Shown: positions 1 to 6,191 of the stretch, piece by piece
How the letters are laid out: the number at the start of each line of letters is the position of its first letter
Numbering within the stretch: position 1 is the stretch's first letter
Assembly (NCBI GenBank): GCA_011524615.1
Contig: WTJZ01000056.1
Span: 1 to 10,663, forward strand
Direction: 5' to 3'
Origin: Akkermansiaceae bacterium
GTDB taxonomy: Bacteria; Verrucomicrobiota; Verrucomicrobiia; Verrucomicrobiales; Akkermansiaceae
Length of the DNA stretch: 10,663 nt
Notes under the pieces: generated by a model
Told to the model about the DNA's origin: nothing
The model's input: only the letters and a program-made list of their open reading frames with translations
Databases searched by the model: none
Made by a program: the position numbers and the translations under genes

Positions 1-1215
1 TAGCGATACGGTCAGAGCGGCTCATAGAACCAGTCTTGATTTGTCCAGCGTTGAGACCTACTGCGATGTCAGCGATGGTGGTGTCTTCTGTTTCACCAGA
101 ACGGTGTGAGATTATACAGAGGTGTATCCGTTCTCCTTAGCGAGCTCTACTGAGTCGAAGGTCTCGGTGAGGGTACCGATTTGGTTAACCTTAACGAGGA
201 TTGAGTTCGCTACTCCTTGGTCGATTCCTTTTTGGAGGAAGTCCTTGTTCGTTACGAAGAGGTCGTCACCAACGAGTTGTACCTTATCACCGATTGCGTC
301 TGTGAGAAGCTTCCAGGTGTCCCAGTCGTTCTCGTCACATCCGTCTTCGATCGAGATGATTGGGAATTTAGCGCAGAGGTCCTTGTAGAGTCCTACGAGG
401 TCTGATCCTGAGAGTTCTTCGTTCGTTGACTTATGGAAGACGTACTTGCCTTTTTCCTTGTTGTAGAACTCAGATGAAGCGACATCGAGAGCGAGTGAGA
501 TGTCGTCACCGACACGGTATCCTGCAGCTTCGATTGCTTGGCAGCATACGCTGAGTGCGTCCTCTGCAGAGTCGAGAGCTGGAGCGAATCCACCTTCGTC
601 ACCTACTGCTGTTACGAGACCGCGACCTTTAAGAACTTTCTTAAGTGCGTGGAAGACCTCTGCACCCCAACGGACAGACTCCTTAAAGGTAGGAGCACCG
701 TGTGGCATGATCATGAACTCTTGGAAGTCGATCGGTGCGTCTGAGTGAGATCCACCGTTGATGACGTTCATCATTGGAACAGGGAGAACCTTAGCGTTCG
801 CTCCACCGATGTATTGGAAGAGTGGGAGCTCAGCTGCTGCTGCTGCTGCCTTAGCGGTAGCGAGGGAAACACCAAGAATCGCGTTTGCACCGAGGCTCGC
901 CTTGTTCTTAGTTCCGTCGAGGTCGAGCATGATTTGGTCAACTGCTGCTTGCTGAGTAGCGTCGATACCAGCGAGTGCTGGAGCGATAGAGTTGTTTACG
1001 TTATCTACTGCGTTCTGAACACCTTTGCCGAGGTAACGGTCTTTGTCGCCGTCACGCATTTCGTTTGCTTCGTGCTCACCTGTTGATGCTCCACTTGGAA
1101 CCGCTGCACGGCCGAATGCACCACAGTCAAGTTGTACGTCTACTTCTACAGTTGGATTTCCTCGTGAATCGATGATCTCACGAGCATGTACTTCAGTAAT
1201 TGATGTAAATGACAC
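1..1215 (-). CDS. eno: Enolase (phosphopyruvate hydratase), partial, with an apparent frameshift near its 3' end
   Basis: Enolase interconverts 2-phosphoglycerate and phosphoenolpyruvate in the cytosol. Seen: the N-terminal signature HAREIIDSRGNPTVEV, the loop PSGASTGEHEA, then VGDEGGFAP, the acidic metal-binding strand SIEDGCDENDW, LVGDDLFVTN, and LVKVNQIGTLTET with the catalytic lysine. The reading frame stops at TAA (114-112) straight after GYTSV. Skipping two bases (114-113, a TA duplicate) restores ISHRSGETEDTTIADIAVGL and then GSMSRSDRIA, the normal enolase C-terminal region, in one frame to the window edge. The last roughly 15-20 residues lie outside. The start is taken as GTG at 1215 (MSFTSITEVHARE), because the reading frame upstream of it (GTG at 1278) is non-conserved and no in-frame ATG exists there. 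No Shine-Dalgarno is visible. Codons are A/T-ending, like gapA, which fits high expression. The frameshift is more likely a sequence error than a real lesion in this central gene. Identity is very sure; start is moderately sure. Confidence 0.95.
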
Positions 1216-1405
1216 AGTTAAATTGGGTTTTGTTTGCGTGTGGAGGCCTCCGAATTGTTGCGTAGGAGGATTCCACACCGCGGGGTGTAAACACCATCTC
1301 TCGAATTACAAAGGGAAAAATGAAGTTTTCCCCACTTTTTAGCGAAATGAATACTTTCGATGACGGATTTCGTTACCCTGCATGACTCATCTGTAGAGGT
1401 GGGAT
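1216..1405 (-). promoter_or_regulatory. Enolase upstream region with leader inverted repeats
   Basis: This roughly 190-bp stretch between the upstream gene's terminator and the enolase start must hold the enolase promoter, but I could not pick a convincing -35/-10 pair. It contains a perfect 10-bp palindrome GGAGGCCTCC (1242-1251). A further GGAGG at 1265-1269 on the plus strand, read as CCTCC on the coding strand, could pair instead with the coding-strand GGAGG at 1251-1247. A 5-bp hairpin ACACC-GCGG-GGTGT lies at 1275-1288. These could fold in the enolase mRNA leader, but no known riboswitch or leader class is recognised and the function is unknown. Confidence 0.35.
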
Positions 1406-1436
1406 AAAAAAAAGGAGACCCATAGTGTGGGTCTCC
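1406..1436 (-). terminator. Intrinsic terminator of the small glycine-rich membrane protein gene
   Basis: A perfect 9-bp inverted repeat GGAGACCCA / TGGGTCTCC (1414-1422 with 1428-1436) has a 5-nt loop. It is followed on the minus strand by eight T residues (complement of 1413-1406). It lies 28 bp past the stop codon of the minus-strand gene ending at 1465 and separates that gene from enolase. This is a textbook rho-independent terminator and implies that enolase has its own promoter. Confidence 0.93.
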
Positions 1437-1464
1437 TGAAAGTTGATGATGAGTTGGGGGAGGG

Positions 1465-1791
1465 TTACCCGATGAACATTTCTTCGCTTGATTCCGCGTC
1501 GAGGCCTTGGATGCCTTCGACGGGCTTACCTGAGCCGTAGCGGATACCCTCGAGGGTCTTCTTACTACCGCGTGAGGTGCTTGGACTGTTGAGCGCCTTG
1601 TCGATGAGCTTGGCGATCTCTGGACCTGCAGCAGCGATACCAGCTGCGCCGAGAATGAATCCGAGCGGCTTGCGCGCGTGTGATCCGATCGCACCAGAGA
1701 GGAGGAGACCGGTAGCAGCGCCGAAGATCATGAGACCTGCTTCTTTTCCAATCACAGAGGCAGATGGGATGTTATTCTCAGTGTTTGACAT
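1465..1791 (-). CDS. Small glycine-rich membrane protein of unknown function (108 aa)
   Basis: I do not recognise this family. From ATG 1791 the product has a polar N-terminus (MSNTENNIPSASVIGKE). Two short hydrophobic, Gly/Ala-rich segments follow at about residues 18-35 and 42-58, separated by the basic turn SHARKP, so it looks like a two-pass inner-membrane hairpin. The C-terminal third is polar and ends in an acidic tail (GLDAESSEEMFIG). The frame extends upstream to 1941, but that part runs through AT-rich spacer and repeat sequence and looks non-coding, so MSNTENN is preferred. No Shine-Dalgarno is visible. A strong terminator follows. The gene is divergent from the DUF3592-type gene at 2099 and probably monocistronic. 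The coding call rests on start context, composition and terminator, not on homology. Confidence 0.7.
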   Translation of the reverse strand: MSNTENNIPSASVIGKEAGLMIFGAATGLLLSGAIGSHARKPLGFILGAAGIAAAGPEIAKLIDKALNSPSTSRGSKKTLEGIRYGSGKPVEGIQGLDAESSEEMFIG

Positions 1792-2098
1792 ATACGTAGG
1801 AGCATTGAAAAAAAATGACGTAATCACAACCATAAAAAGGGAATAAGTAATGGTTGAGGATTGGAGGTTGGATAGATGAACCGCGAAAGGACGCAGAATG
1901 GCGTGAAAAAGTTGGTTATGTGGCGTTTGTAGTTGGACCACTGAAGGACACGGAATGGTGTGGGCGGTTTCTATTTTGTGGAGGGGAGGGATTTTACGTT
2001 ATATGTATTTTTTAATGTTGTTATTTTGTCATATTGATTAAAAAGTGCTTTCCTTTTGTGTTTTTTATTGTATTATTTTGTGCGTGCTTGTGTTTCCT
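1792..2098. other. Divergent AT-rich intergenic region
   Basis: This spacer separates the 5' ends of the small membrane protein gene (minus) and the DUF3592-type gene (plus), so it should carry both promoters. The 26-bp repeats sit in the middle. The right half (about 1980-2045) is very T-rich, with TTATAT at 1999-2004 as a possible -10-like element, but no convincing -35 partner was found. If the plus-strand gene starts at GTG 2045 instead of ATG 2099, the spacer ends at 2044. I see no RNA gene and no further ORF in it. Confidence 0.5.
1880..1962. repeat. Pair of 26-bp imperfect direct repeats with covarying mini-stems
   Basis: Copy A (1880-1905) and copy B (1937-1962) start 57 bp apart and match at 20 of 26 positions (pattern ACCRC..AAGGACRC.GAATGGYGTG). 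Each holds a small inverted repeat around a GAATG-containing loop: ACGC/GCGT in A (1891-1894 with 1901-1904) and ACAC/GTGT in B (1948-1951 with 1958-1961). Two of the six differences are a compensatory G-C to A-T change inside the stem. The pattern resembles the interspersed 'ACCACGGA..GGACACGGA' repeats often seen in intergenic regions of Verrucomicrobiota and relatives; that link comes from memory and is tentative. Confidence 0.6.
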
Positions 2099-2530
2099 AT
2101 GGTGATCTGTTGCGTGTTCCTCTCGGTTAGCGTTGGGCTAGTCGTGTACGGGGTCGCAAATCTCAAAACCGTCTGTACGAGTTGGGATTGGTATAAGGTG
2201 AAGGGGAGGGTCACGCTCGTGAGGACTAAGCGGGTCAGTATCCATGGGCATTTGCATTACTTCCCTGCGGTGCGATATGTGTATGAATACAATGGGCAGC
2301 AATATAAAGGGAAGAGGATTAAGTTTGGTACTCCTCAACTGTATCCGAGTAAGGTGGTGGCCTGTGCTAATCACCCTTATGAGTTAGACCAAGAGGTGGA
2401 AGTTTTTGTGAACCCCTTTCATCCAGATCAATCAGTGTTGACGAGGAGGGTGAGCTTGGAAACGATTTCACCGATATTAGTAGGTGGGGCAGTGACTTTC
2501 GTGTCTGTGTTGGGGCTGTTTTTGATCTAG
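2099..2530 (+). CDS. DUF3592-type two-pass membrane protein
   Basis: The product is about 143 aa from ATG 2099. An N-terminal hydrophobic helix (MVICCVFLSVSVGLVVYGVANLK) is followed by a soluble, beta-rich segment starting WYKVKGRVTLVRT. This continues with YFPAVRYVYEYNGQQYKGKRIKFG, YPSKVVACANHPYELDQEVEVFVNPFHPDQSVL, and a C-terminal helix (ISPILVGGAVTFVSVLGLFLI). The order 'W..V.G.V', 'P.V.Y.Y..NG..Y.G', 'Y..G/D..V.V.VNP..P..S.L', flanked by two membrane helices, is the DUF3592 pattern, a family of unknown function. An alternative GTG start at 2045 adds 18 hydrophobic residues, which makes the first helix unusually long, so the ATG is preferred. Neither start has a Shine-Dalgarno. The gene is alone on its strand and convergent with the M20 peptidase gene. 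Family call is fairly sure; biological role unknown. Confidence 0.78.
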   Translation: MVICCVFLSVSVGLVVYGVANLKTVCTSWDWYKVKGRVTLVRTKRVSIHGHLHYFPAVRYVYEYNGQQYKGKRIKFGTPQLYPSKVVACANHPYELDQEVEVFVNPFHPDQSVLTRRVSLETISPILVGGAVTFVSVLGLFLI

Positions 2531-2652
2531 TACCATCTAAGCATCCAACTGGACGGCAGTGCGTAATCACGCTTCTTTATACTACAATCAATGTTGACCG
2601 CACAGAAGCAGAGTCGCAAAAAGTGGGCAGGATATTTTGAGGGAAAGAGGGA

Positions 2653-2685
2653 CTCCCCTGTCTGACCAGTTGATCGACAGGGGGG
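2653..2685 (-). terminator. Probable terminator hairpin after the M20 peptidase gene
   Basis: Inverted repeat CCCCTGTC (2655-2662) / GACAGGGG (2676-2683), extendable by a G-T wobble and a C-G pair, with a 13-nt loop. It lies just beyond the M20 stop codon in a convergent spacer. The minus-strand sequence after the stem is pyrimidine-rich (AGTCCCTCTTTCCCTC) but not a pure T run. The plus-strand side has no T run, so it probably serves mainly the minus-strand operon. The stem includes a run of eight G residues (2680-2687). Confidence 0.6.
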
Positions 2686-2692
2686 GGCTGGA

Positions 2693-4027
2693 TTAGAGGT
2701 CGCCTAGCTGGCGGAAGAGCGCCTTGCTCATCTCGACGCCTTGCTCGAAGCTGGCGATAGAGAAGTTTTCGTTAGGGGCATGGATCTGAGCATCTGGGAG
2801 AGCGAGACCCAGCATGAGGGTGTCAGCACCTAAGATCGACTTAAAGTCTCCGATGATAGGGATACTTCCACCTTCACGGATAAGGACTGGATCGTTGCCA
2901 AAGACGTCCTTGAGAGCGGATTGCGCAACCTTCCCGAATTCGTCATGTGGGTTCGAGCGATAGGGTAGGCCACCATGTTCCTTGGTAATAGTAGCGGTGA
3001 CAGAGTCTTGGGTGTGCTTGGCGATGTGTGCTTCTACCTTGCGATAGATGTCCTCAGGATCTTGCCCTGGGACGAGGCGGAAGGAGAGCTTACAGAAGGC
3101 GTAGGAGGGGAGGACGGTCTTGGAGCCTTCTCCTTGGTAGCCGCCGCCGAGTCCATTGACCTCTGCAGTAGGGCGAGCCCAGAGGCGTTCCGCTGAGCTG
3201 TATCCTGTCTCACCATGGAGCTGTGGTGCCCCGGTAAGGGAGAGCATGGACTCTGGATCCATTCCTGGAACATCAGCCCACATGTCGCGTTCCCATTGCT
3301 CCAGTGGTTCGACGCCGTCATAGAATCCCTCTACAGCGACTCGGCCCTGATCATCATGGAGAGAGGCCACGAGGCGAGCGATCTCGGTAGCGGGATTAGC
3401 GATCGCACCACCGATGCATCCGCTGTGTTGATCCTTAGACGGGCCATCATAGCGAACTTCACAACAGCAGATCCCGCGGAGTCCATAACCCATCGTACCG
3501 GTGCCTGGAGCTACCATACCTGTATCTGAGACGACCACGACATCACAGGCAAGCTCGTCCTTATGAGCCTCTAAGAAAGGAACGAGGCTAGGGGAGCCGA
3601 TCTCCTCCTCTCCCTCGATCAGGATAGTGAGATTCACTCGGAGCTCGCCATCTTCATCGAGTAGTTGTTCGACGGCCTTGAGGTGAGCCATGTGCTGCCC
3701 CTTATTATCAGTTGCCCCTCGGGCGAAGATCTTGCCGTCCTTGATGGTTGGCTCGAATGGAGGGGTGTCCCAGAGATCGAGTGGGTCTACGGGTTGGACG
3801 TCATAATGTCCGTAGAGGAGCACGGTCTTACGTCCGTCGATATGCTGGTTCTTTGCTACTACGATAGGATGGCCCTCGGTAGTATGGATCTGCGAGGTGA
3901 GCCCTAGAGAGGTGAGCTTTTGGTGGAGCCACTCTGCGTTCGCAGCGACCTCTGACGTATATTGTGAGTCAGTGGAGATGGACTGGAAGCGGAGGACGGT
4001 GATGAGGTCGTTAAGTAAATCTGACAT
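2693..4027 (-). CDS. M20 family metallo-dipeptidase (ArgE/DapE/PepV-like)
   Basis: A 444-aa cytosolic zinc peptidase of the M20 clan, likely cleaving dipeptides or related N-acyl amino acids. The metal and catalytic residues of a two-zinc M20 enzyme are visible: H74-x-D76 in GHYDVQP, D107 in ARGATDNKG, the Glu pair E140/E141 in EGEEEIGS (general base and ligand), D167 in VVSDTG, and H416 in DAQIHAPNE. The lid/dimerisation insert lies between about residues 200 and 330. Length and motif order match the subgroup annotated simply as 'dipeptidase' rather than shorter DapE or ArgE; exact substrate is not deducible. No signal peptide. The start ATG lies 6 bp after the stop of the upstream M50 gene, so the two are very probably co-transcribed and translationally coupled. 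It is the last gene of the regulator-M50-M20 operon, and a hairpin follows it. Confidence 0.92.
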   Translation of the reverse strand: MSDLLNDLITVLRFQSISTDSQYTSEVAANAEWLHQKLTSLGLTSQIHTTEGHPIVVAKNQHIDGRKTVLLYGHYDVQPVDPLDLWDTPPFEPTIKDGKIFARGATDNKGQHMAHLKAVEQLLDEDGELRVNLTILIEGEEEIGSPSLVPFLEAHKDELACDVVVVSDTGMVAPGTGTMGYGLRGICCCEVRYDGPSKDQHSGCIGGAIANPATEIARLVASLHDDQGRVAVEGFYDGVEPLEQWERDMWADVPGMDPESMLSLTGAPQLHGETGYSSAERLWARPTAEVNGLGGGYQGEGSKTVLPSYAFCKLSFRLVPGQDPEDIYRKVEAHIAKHTQDSVTATITKEHGGLPYRSNPHDEFGKVAQSALKDVFGNDPVLIREGGSIPIIGDFKSILGADTLMLGLALPDAQIHAPNENFSIASFEQGVEMSKALFRQLGDL

Positions 4028-4033
4028 AGGAAA

Positions 4034-4681
4034 TTAGCGTTTGATGGCACGAATGTTATCATAGACGAGCATGCCAAGGATAAGGATGGCAAAGAAAGGC
4101 AAGCTCCCTCCTAAGAGGAGTAAGAGGATCGCTCCCACTCCCACGACGATACTCACGATGTGAGTGATCTTGCTACGGCGAGGGCCTAGGATATTCGACA
4201 GGATTTGCCCTCCGTCAAGAGGGTAGATCGGGATGAGGTTAAGGACTGCCCATGCAATACTGATATACATAAGACTATGGACGAAGTGGTAGCTCTGTTG
4301 CGTAGGGAAGCTGTCTTCTGGTCCGACGGTGCGAATGATGATGAGGGCAATGATACCGAGTAGGATCTGGAGACCTGGGCCTGCGGCGATCATGAGAATA
4401 TTTTGCACGCGTGAGAGGCGCGGTCCTTGGCTAATGGCAACTCCGCCTAAGCCGTGAAGAATAATATGAGGGTGTCTCCCGTATCGACGGTTCACGAGGG
4501 CGTGACCCATCTCATGGACGAGTACAGAGAGGAATCCAGCGGCGATGAAGACGATGACATTGACAAAGCCCTGTGAACTAGGCGTCTGTAAAACCTCAAC
4601 TCCACCTCCGAAGAGAGCCATAATGACCCAGAAGAATGGTTGCACAAAGATGGGGATGCCAAAGAGTCTAAATCGTAACAT
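4034..4681 (-). CDS. Minimal site-2 protease, M50 family intramembrane zinc metalloprotease
   Basis: A 215-aa polytopic inner-membrane protein. The zinc-binding motif HExxH is H56-E-M-G-H60 inside a transmembrane segment, and the third ligand is D156 in the NLIPIYPLDGGQ motif, the usual LDG motif of M50 proteases. The conserved GPGLQILLG helix (about 101-109) corresponds to the 'GP..N' segment of the family. About five to six hydrophobic helices are predicted, and the protein ends with a basic tail (DNIRAIKR). There is no PDZ or CBS domain, so this is the compact SpoIVFB-like 'site-2 protease family' form rather than RseP. Such proteases cut membrane-embedded substrates; the substrate here is unknown. 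It sits 41 bp downstream of the sigma-54 regulator and 6 bp upstream of the M20 gene, in one probable operon. No Shine-Dalgarno is visible. Confidence 0.9.
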   Translation of the reverse strand: MLRFRLFGIPIFVQPFFWVIMALFGGGVEVLQTPSSQGFVNVIVFIAAGFLSVLVHEMGHALVNRRYGRHPHIILHGLGGVAISQGPRLSRVQNILMIAAGPGLQILLGIIALIIIRTVGPEDSFPTQQSYHFVHSLMYISIAWAVLNLIPIYPLDGGQILSNILGPRRSKITHIVSIVVGVGAILLLLLGGSLPFFAILILGMLVYDNIRAIKR

Positions 4682-4722
4682 AGAAGAATGATTAGCCGTA
4701 GTGGGGGAAAGTCAAGAACAGG

Positions 4723-6156
4723 TTAGAGGCTGATCGCTAGCGACTTGATCTTCTCCCTGAGGGTGTAGCGGGTGATGCCGAGCAGATCGGCTGCTTGAGA
4801 TTGGTTGCCGTTGGTTTGTTGCAGAGTCTGTGTGATGATCGTCTCCTCTGCCAGCGCGACCATTTCTCGATAGGCACCATGGTCGAGTTCTCCCTTGGAG
4901 GCCTTTGAGAGGATGGAGGTGGCGAGCTTGCCGAGAGAGGTATCTGATCCGATGATAGGGGAGTCAGAGAGGATCAGGGGACGGAGGTCTGCTGCGCCGA
5001 TGGCGAGGTCGCGGCGCTTGAGGATCGCTTGGCGCAGGACGTTCTGGAGTTGTCTGATATTACCAGGCCAGGGTTGACGAGCGAGGAAGGAGAGGGCCTC
5101 TGGAGTGATCCGTGGGTTACCGACGCCTAGCTCTAGACCGAAGCGGGAGAGAAAGTGGTTCGTGAGCACACTCACGTCCCCGAGGCGGTCGCGGAGAGGA
5201 GGGAGCTTGAGCGTGGTGCCGTTGAGTCGATAGAGTAGGTCGGCACGGAAGGCGCCGTCATCGACCATCTGCTCTAGATTACGGTGGGTCGCGGCGATGA
5301 CGCGGACGTCTACCGGGATCTCGGCGGTGCCGCCGACGCGTTGGATCACCTTTTCCTGCAGGACGCGGAGCATCTTAGCCTGTAGGAGAGGTTGCATATC
5401 ACCGATCTCATCGAGGAAGAGGGTAGCGCCATTCGCTTGCTCGAATCGTCCGATCTTCTTGTTACTGGCGCCCGTGAACGAGCCCTTCTCGTGACCGAAG
5501 AGTTCGGACTCGAGGAGGTTATCAGGTATGGCCGCACAGTTCACTGCGATGAAGGGCTTATGCGCACGGTGGCCGTGTTCGTGCAGCGCACGGGCGATGA
5601 GTTCCTTACCGGTGCCCGTTTCGCCTCGGATGAGTACGGTTACTGGGGTAGCAGCGAGCTTGGCTAGATCGCGGTAGACCTTGGACATGGCACGGCTCTT
5701 CCCGATGAGGCGGGGGGGCTCAGATTCGACGAAGGTGTCCTTCTTCTCCGTGACGGTACTGGTCTCCTGTGTACTAAGAGCCTCTGAGATGACGGCGTGT
5801 AGTTCATCTGCGGGGCAGGGCTTGGGGAGGAAGTCATAGGCTCCGGCTTGGACCGATTTAATGGCGATGCTGGCGTCAGAGGAGCTGGAGAGCATGATGG
5901 TTGGGAGACCGGGACGCTCTTCTTGTAGTTCTTGGATGAGCTTGAGCCCACCTAGCCCCTCGAGACGGTACTCGGTGATGACGATGGAGACATTGGGAGA
6001 GTTGAGAACATAGTCGAGGGCCTCACCGCCGTCATGGAATACGATGAGAGAGGACTCGAATTCATCGAGGATGCTATGGAGGTCGTGCGCAGTCTTTTGC
6101 GCCTCATTTTTCTTGCTGTCTATGAGGACAAATTGGTGCATTTTTTCATCGGCCAT
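4723..6156 (-). CDS. Sigma-54-dependent transcriptional activator, NtrC type, with degenerate receiver domain
   Basis: A 477-aa bacterial enhancer-binding protein. Domains: receiver (about residues 8-120), linker, AAA+ ATPase (about 149-380), and Fis-type helix-turn-helix (about 435-477, NGNQSQAADLLGITRYTLREKIK). AAA+ motifs: Walker A GETGTGKE (178-185), sigma-54 contact loop GSFTGA (225-230, Ser for the usual first Ala), Walker B TLFLDEIGD (D249-E250), and FRADLLYRLN with the arginine fingers. The receiver is odd: the phosphoacceptor position is Glu62 (ITEYRLEGLGG, codon GAG at 5973-5971) instead of Asp, and the N-terminal acidic pair is reduced to D13. S90 and K112 are kept. No sensor kinase gene is adjacent. 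It is first in a probable operon with the M50 and M20 genes and divergent from the HupE-like gene at 28 bp. Family is certain; target genes unknown. Confidence 0.95.
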   Translation of the reverse strand: MADEKMHQFVLIDSKKNEAQKTAHDLHSILDEFESSLIVFHDGGEALDYVLNSPNVSIVITEYRLEGLGGLKLIQELQEERPGLPTIMLSSSSDASIAIKSVQAGAYDFLPKPCPADELHAVISEALSTQETSTVTEKKDTFVESEPPRLIGKSRAMSKVYRDLAKLAATPVTVLIRGETGTGKELIARALHEHGHRAHKPFIAVNCAAIPDNLLESELFGHEKGSFTGASNKKIGRFEQANGATLFLDEIGDMQPLLQAKMLRVLQEKVIQRVGGTAEIPVDVRVIAATHRNLEQMVDDGAFRADLLYRLNGTTLKLPPLRDRLGDVSVLTNHFLSRFGLELGVGNPRITPEALSFLARQPWPGNIRQLQNVLRQAILKRRDLAIGAADLRPLILSDSPIIGSDTSLGKLATSILSKASKGELDHGAYREMVALAEETIITQTLQQTNGNQSQAADLLGITRYTLREKIKSLAISL

Positions 6157-6174
6157 ACTGGAGAATAAGAGTAA

Positions 6175-6191
6175 AGCGGATGATATGCCAA
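6175..6191 (-). promoter_or_regulatory. Candidate sigma-54 (-24/-12) promoter of the regulator operon
   Basis: On the minus strand the sequence reads TTGGCA-N8-CCGCT, with GG (6189-6188) and GC (6177-6176) separated by exactly 10 nt, as in the sigma-54 consensus TGGCAC-N5-TTGCW. The -24 half matches well; the -12 half keeps only GC plus a following T. It would start transcription about 9 bp before the regulator ATG and suggests autoregulation. A match of this strength can occur by chance, so the call is tentative and rests partly on its position. Confidence 0.28.

Noticed and set aside
1216..1278. N-terminal extension of enolase to GTG 1278
   Set aside because: The residues do not resemble any enolase N-terminus and overlap leader inverted repeats.
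1218..1694. 158-aa minus-strand frame overlapping the small membrane protein gene and the enolase leader
   Set aside because: It runs through the perfect terminator and has low-complexity Ser/Arg-rich composition with no motif, so the 1465-1791 frame is preferred.
1792..1941. N-terminal extension of the small membrane protein up to 1941
   Set aside because: The extension crosses spacer DNA and overlaps one repeat; the extra residues look random, and ATG 1791 gives a coherent protein.
1880..1962. CRISPR array
   Set aside because: Only two diverged copies 57 bp apart, no further units, and no cas genes.
2564..2575. Small GCGT/ACGC inverted repeat after the DUF3592-type gene as a plus-strand terminator
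   Set aside because: The stem is only 4 bp and the T stretch is interrupted; too weak to annotate.
2680..2687. Run of eight G residues as a possible phase-variation tract
   Set aside because: It lies outside coding sequence and forms part of the hairpin stem after the M20 gene, with no sign of a switch.
6044..6184. Upstream extension of the HupE-like frame
   Set aside because: It overlaps the start of the regulator gene on the other strand, and the signal segment begins just after ATG 6185.
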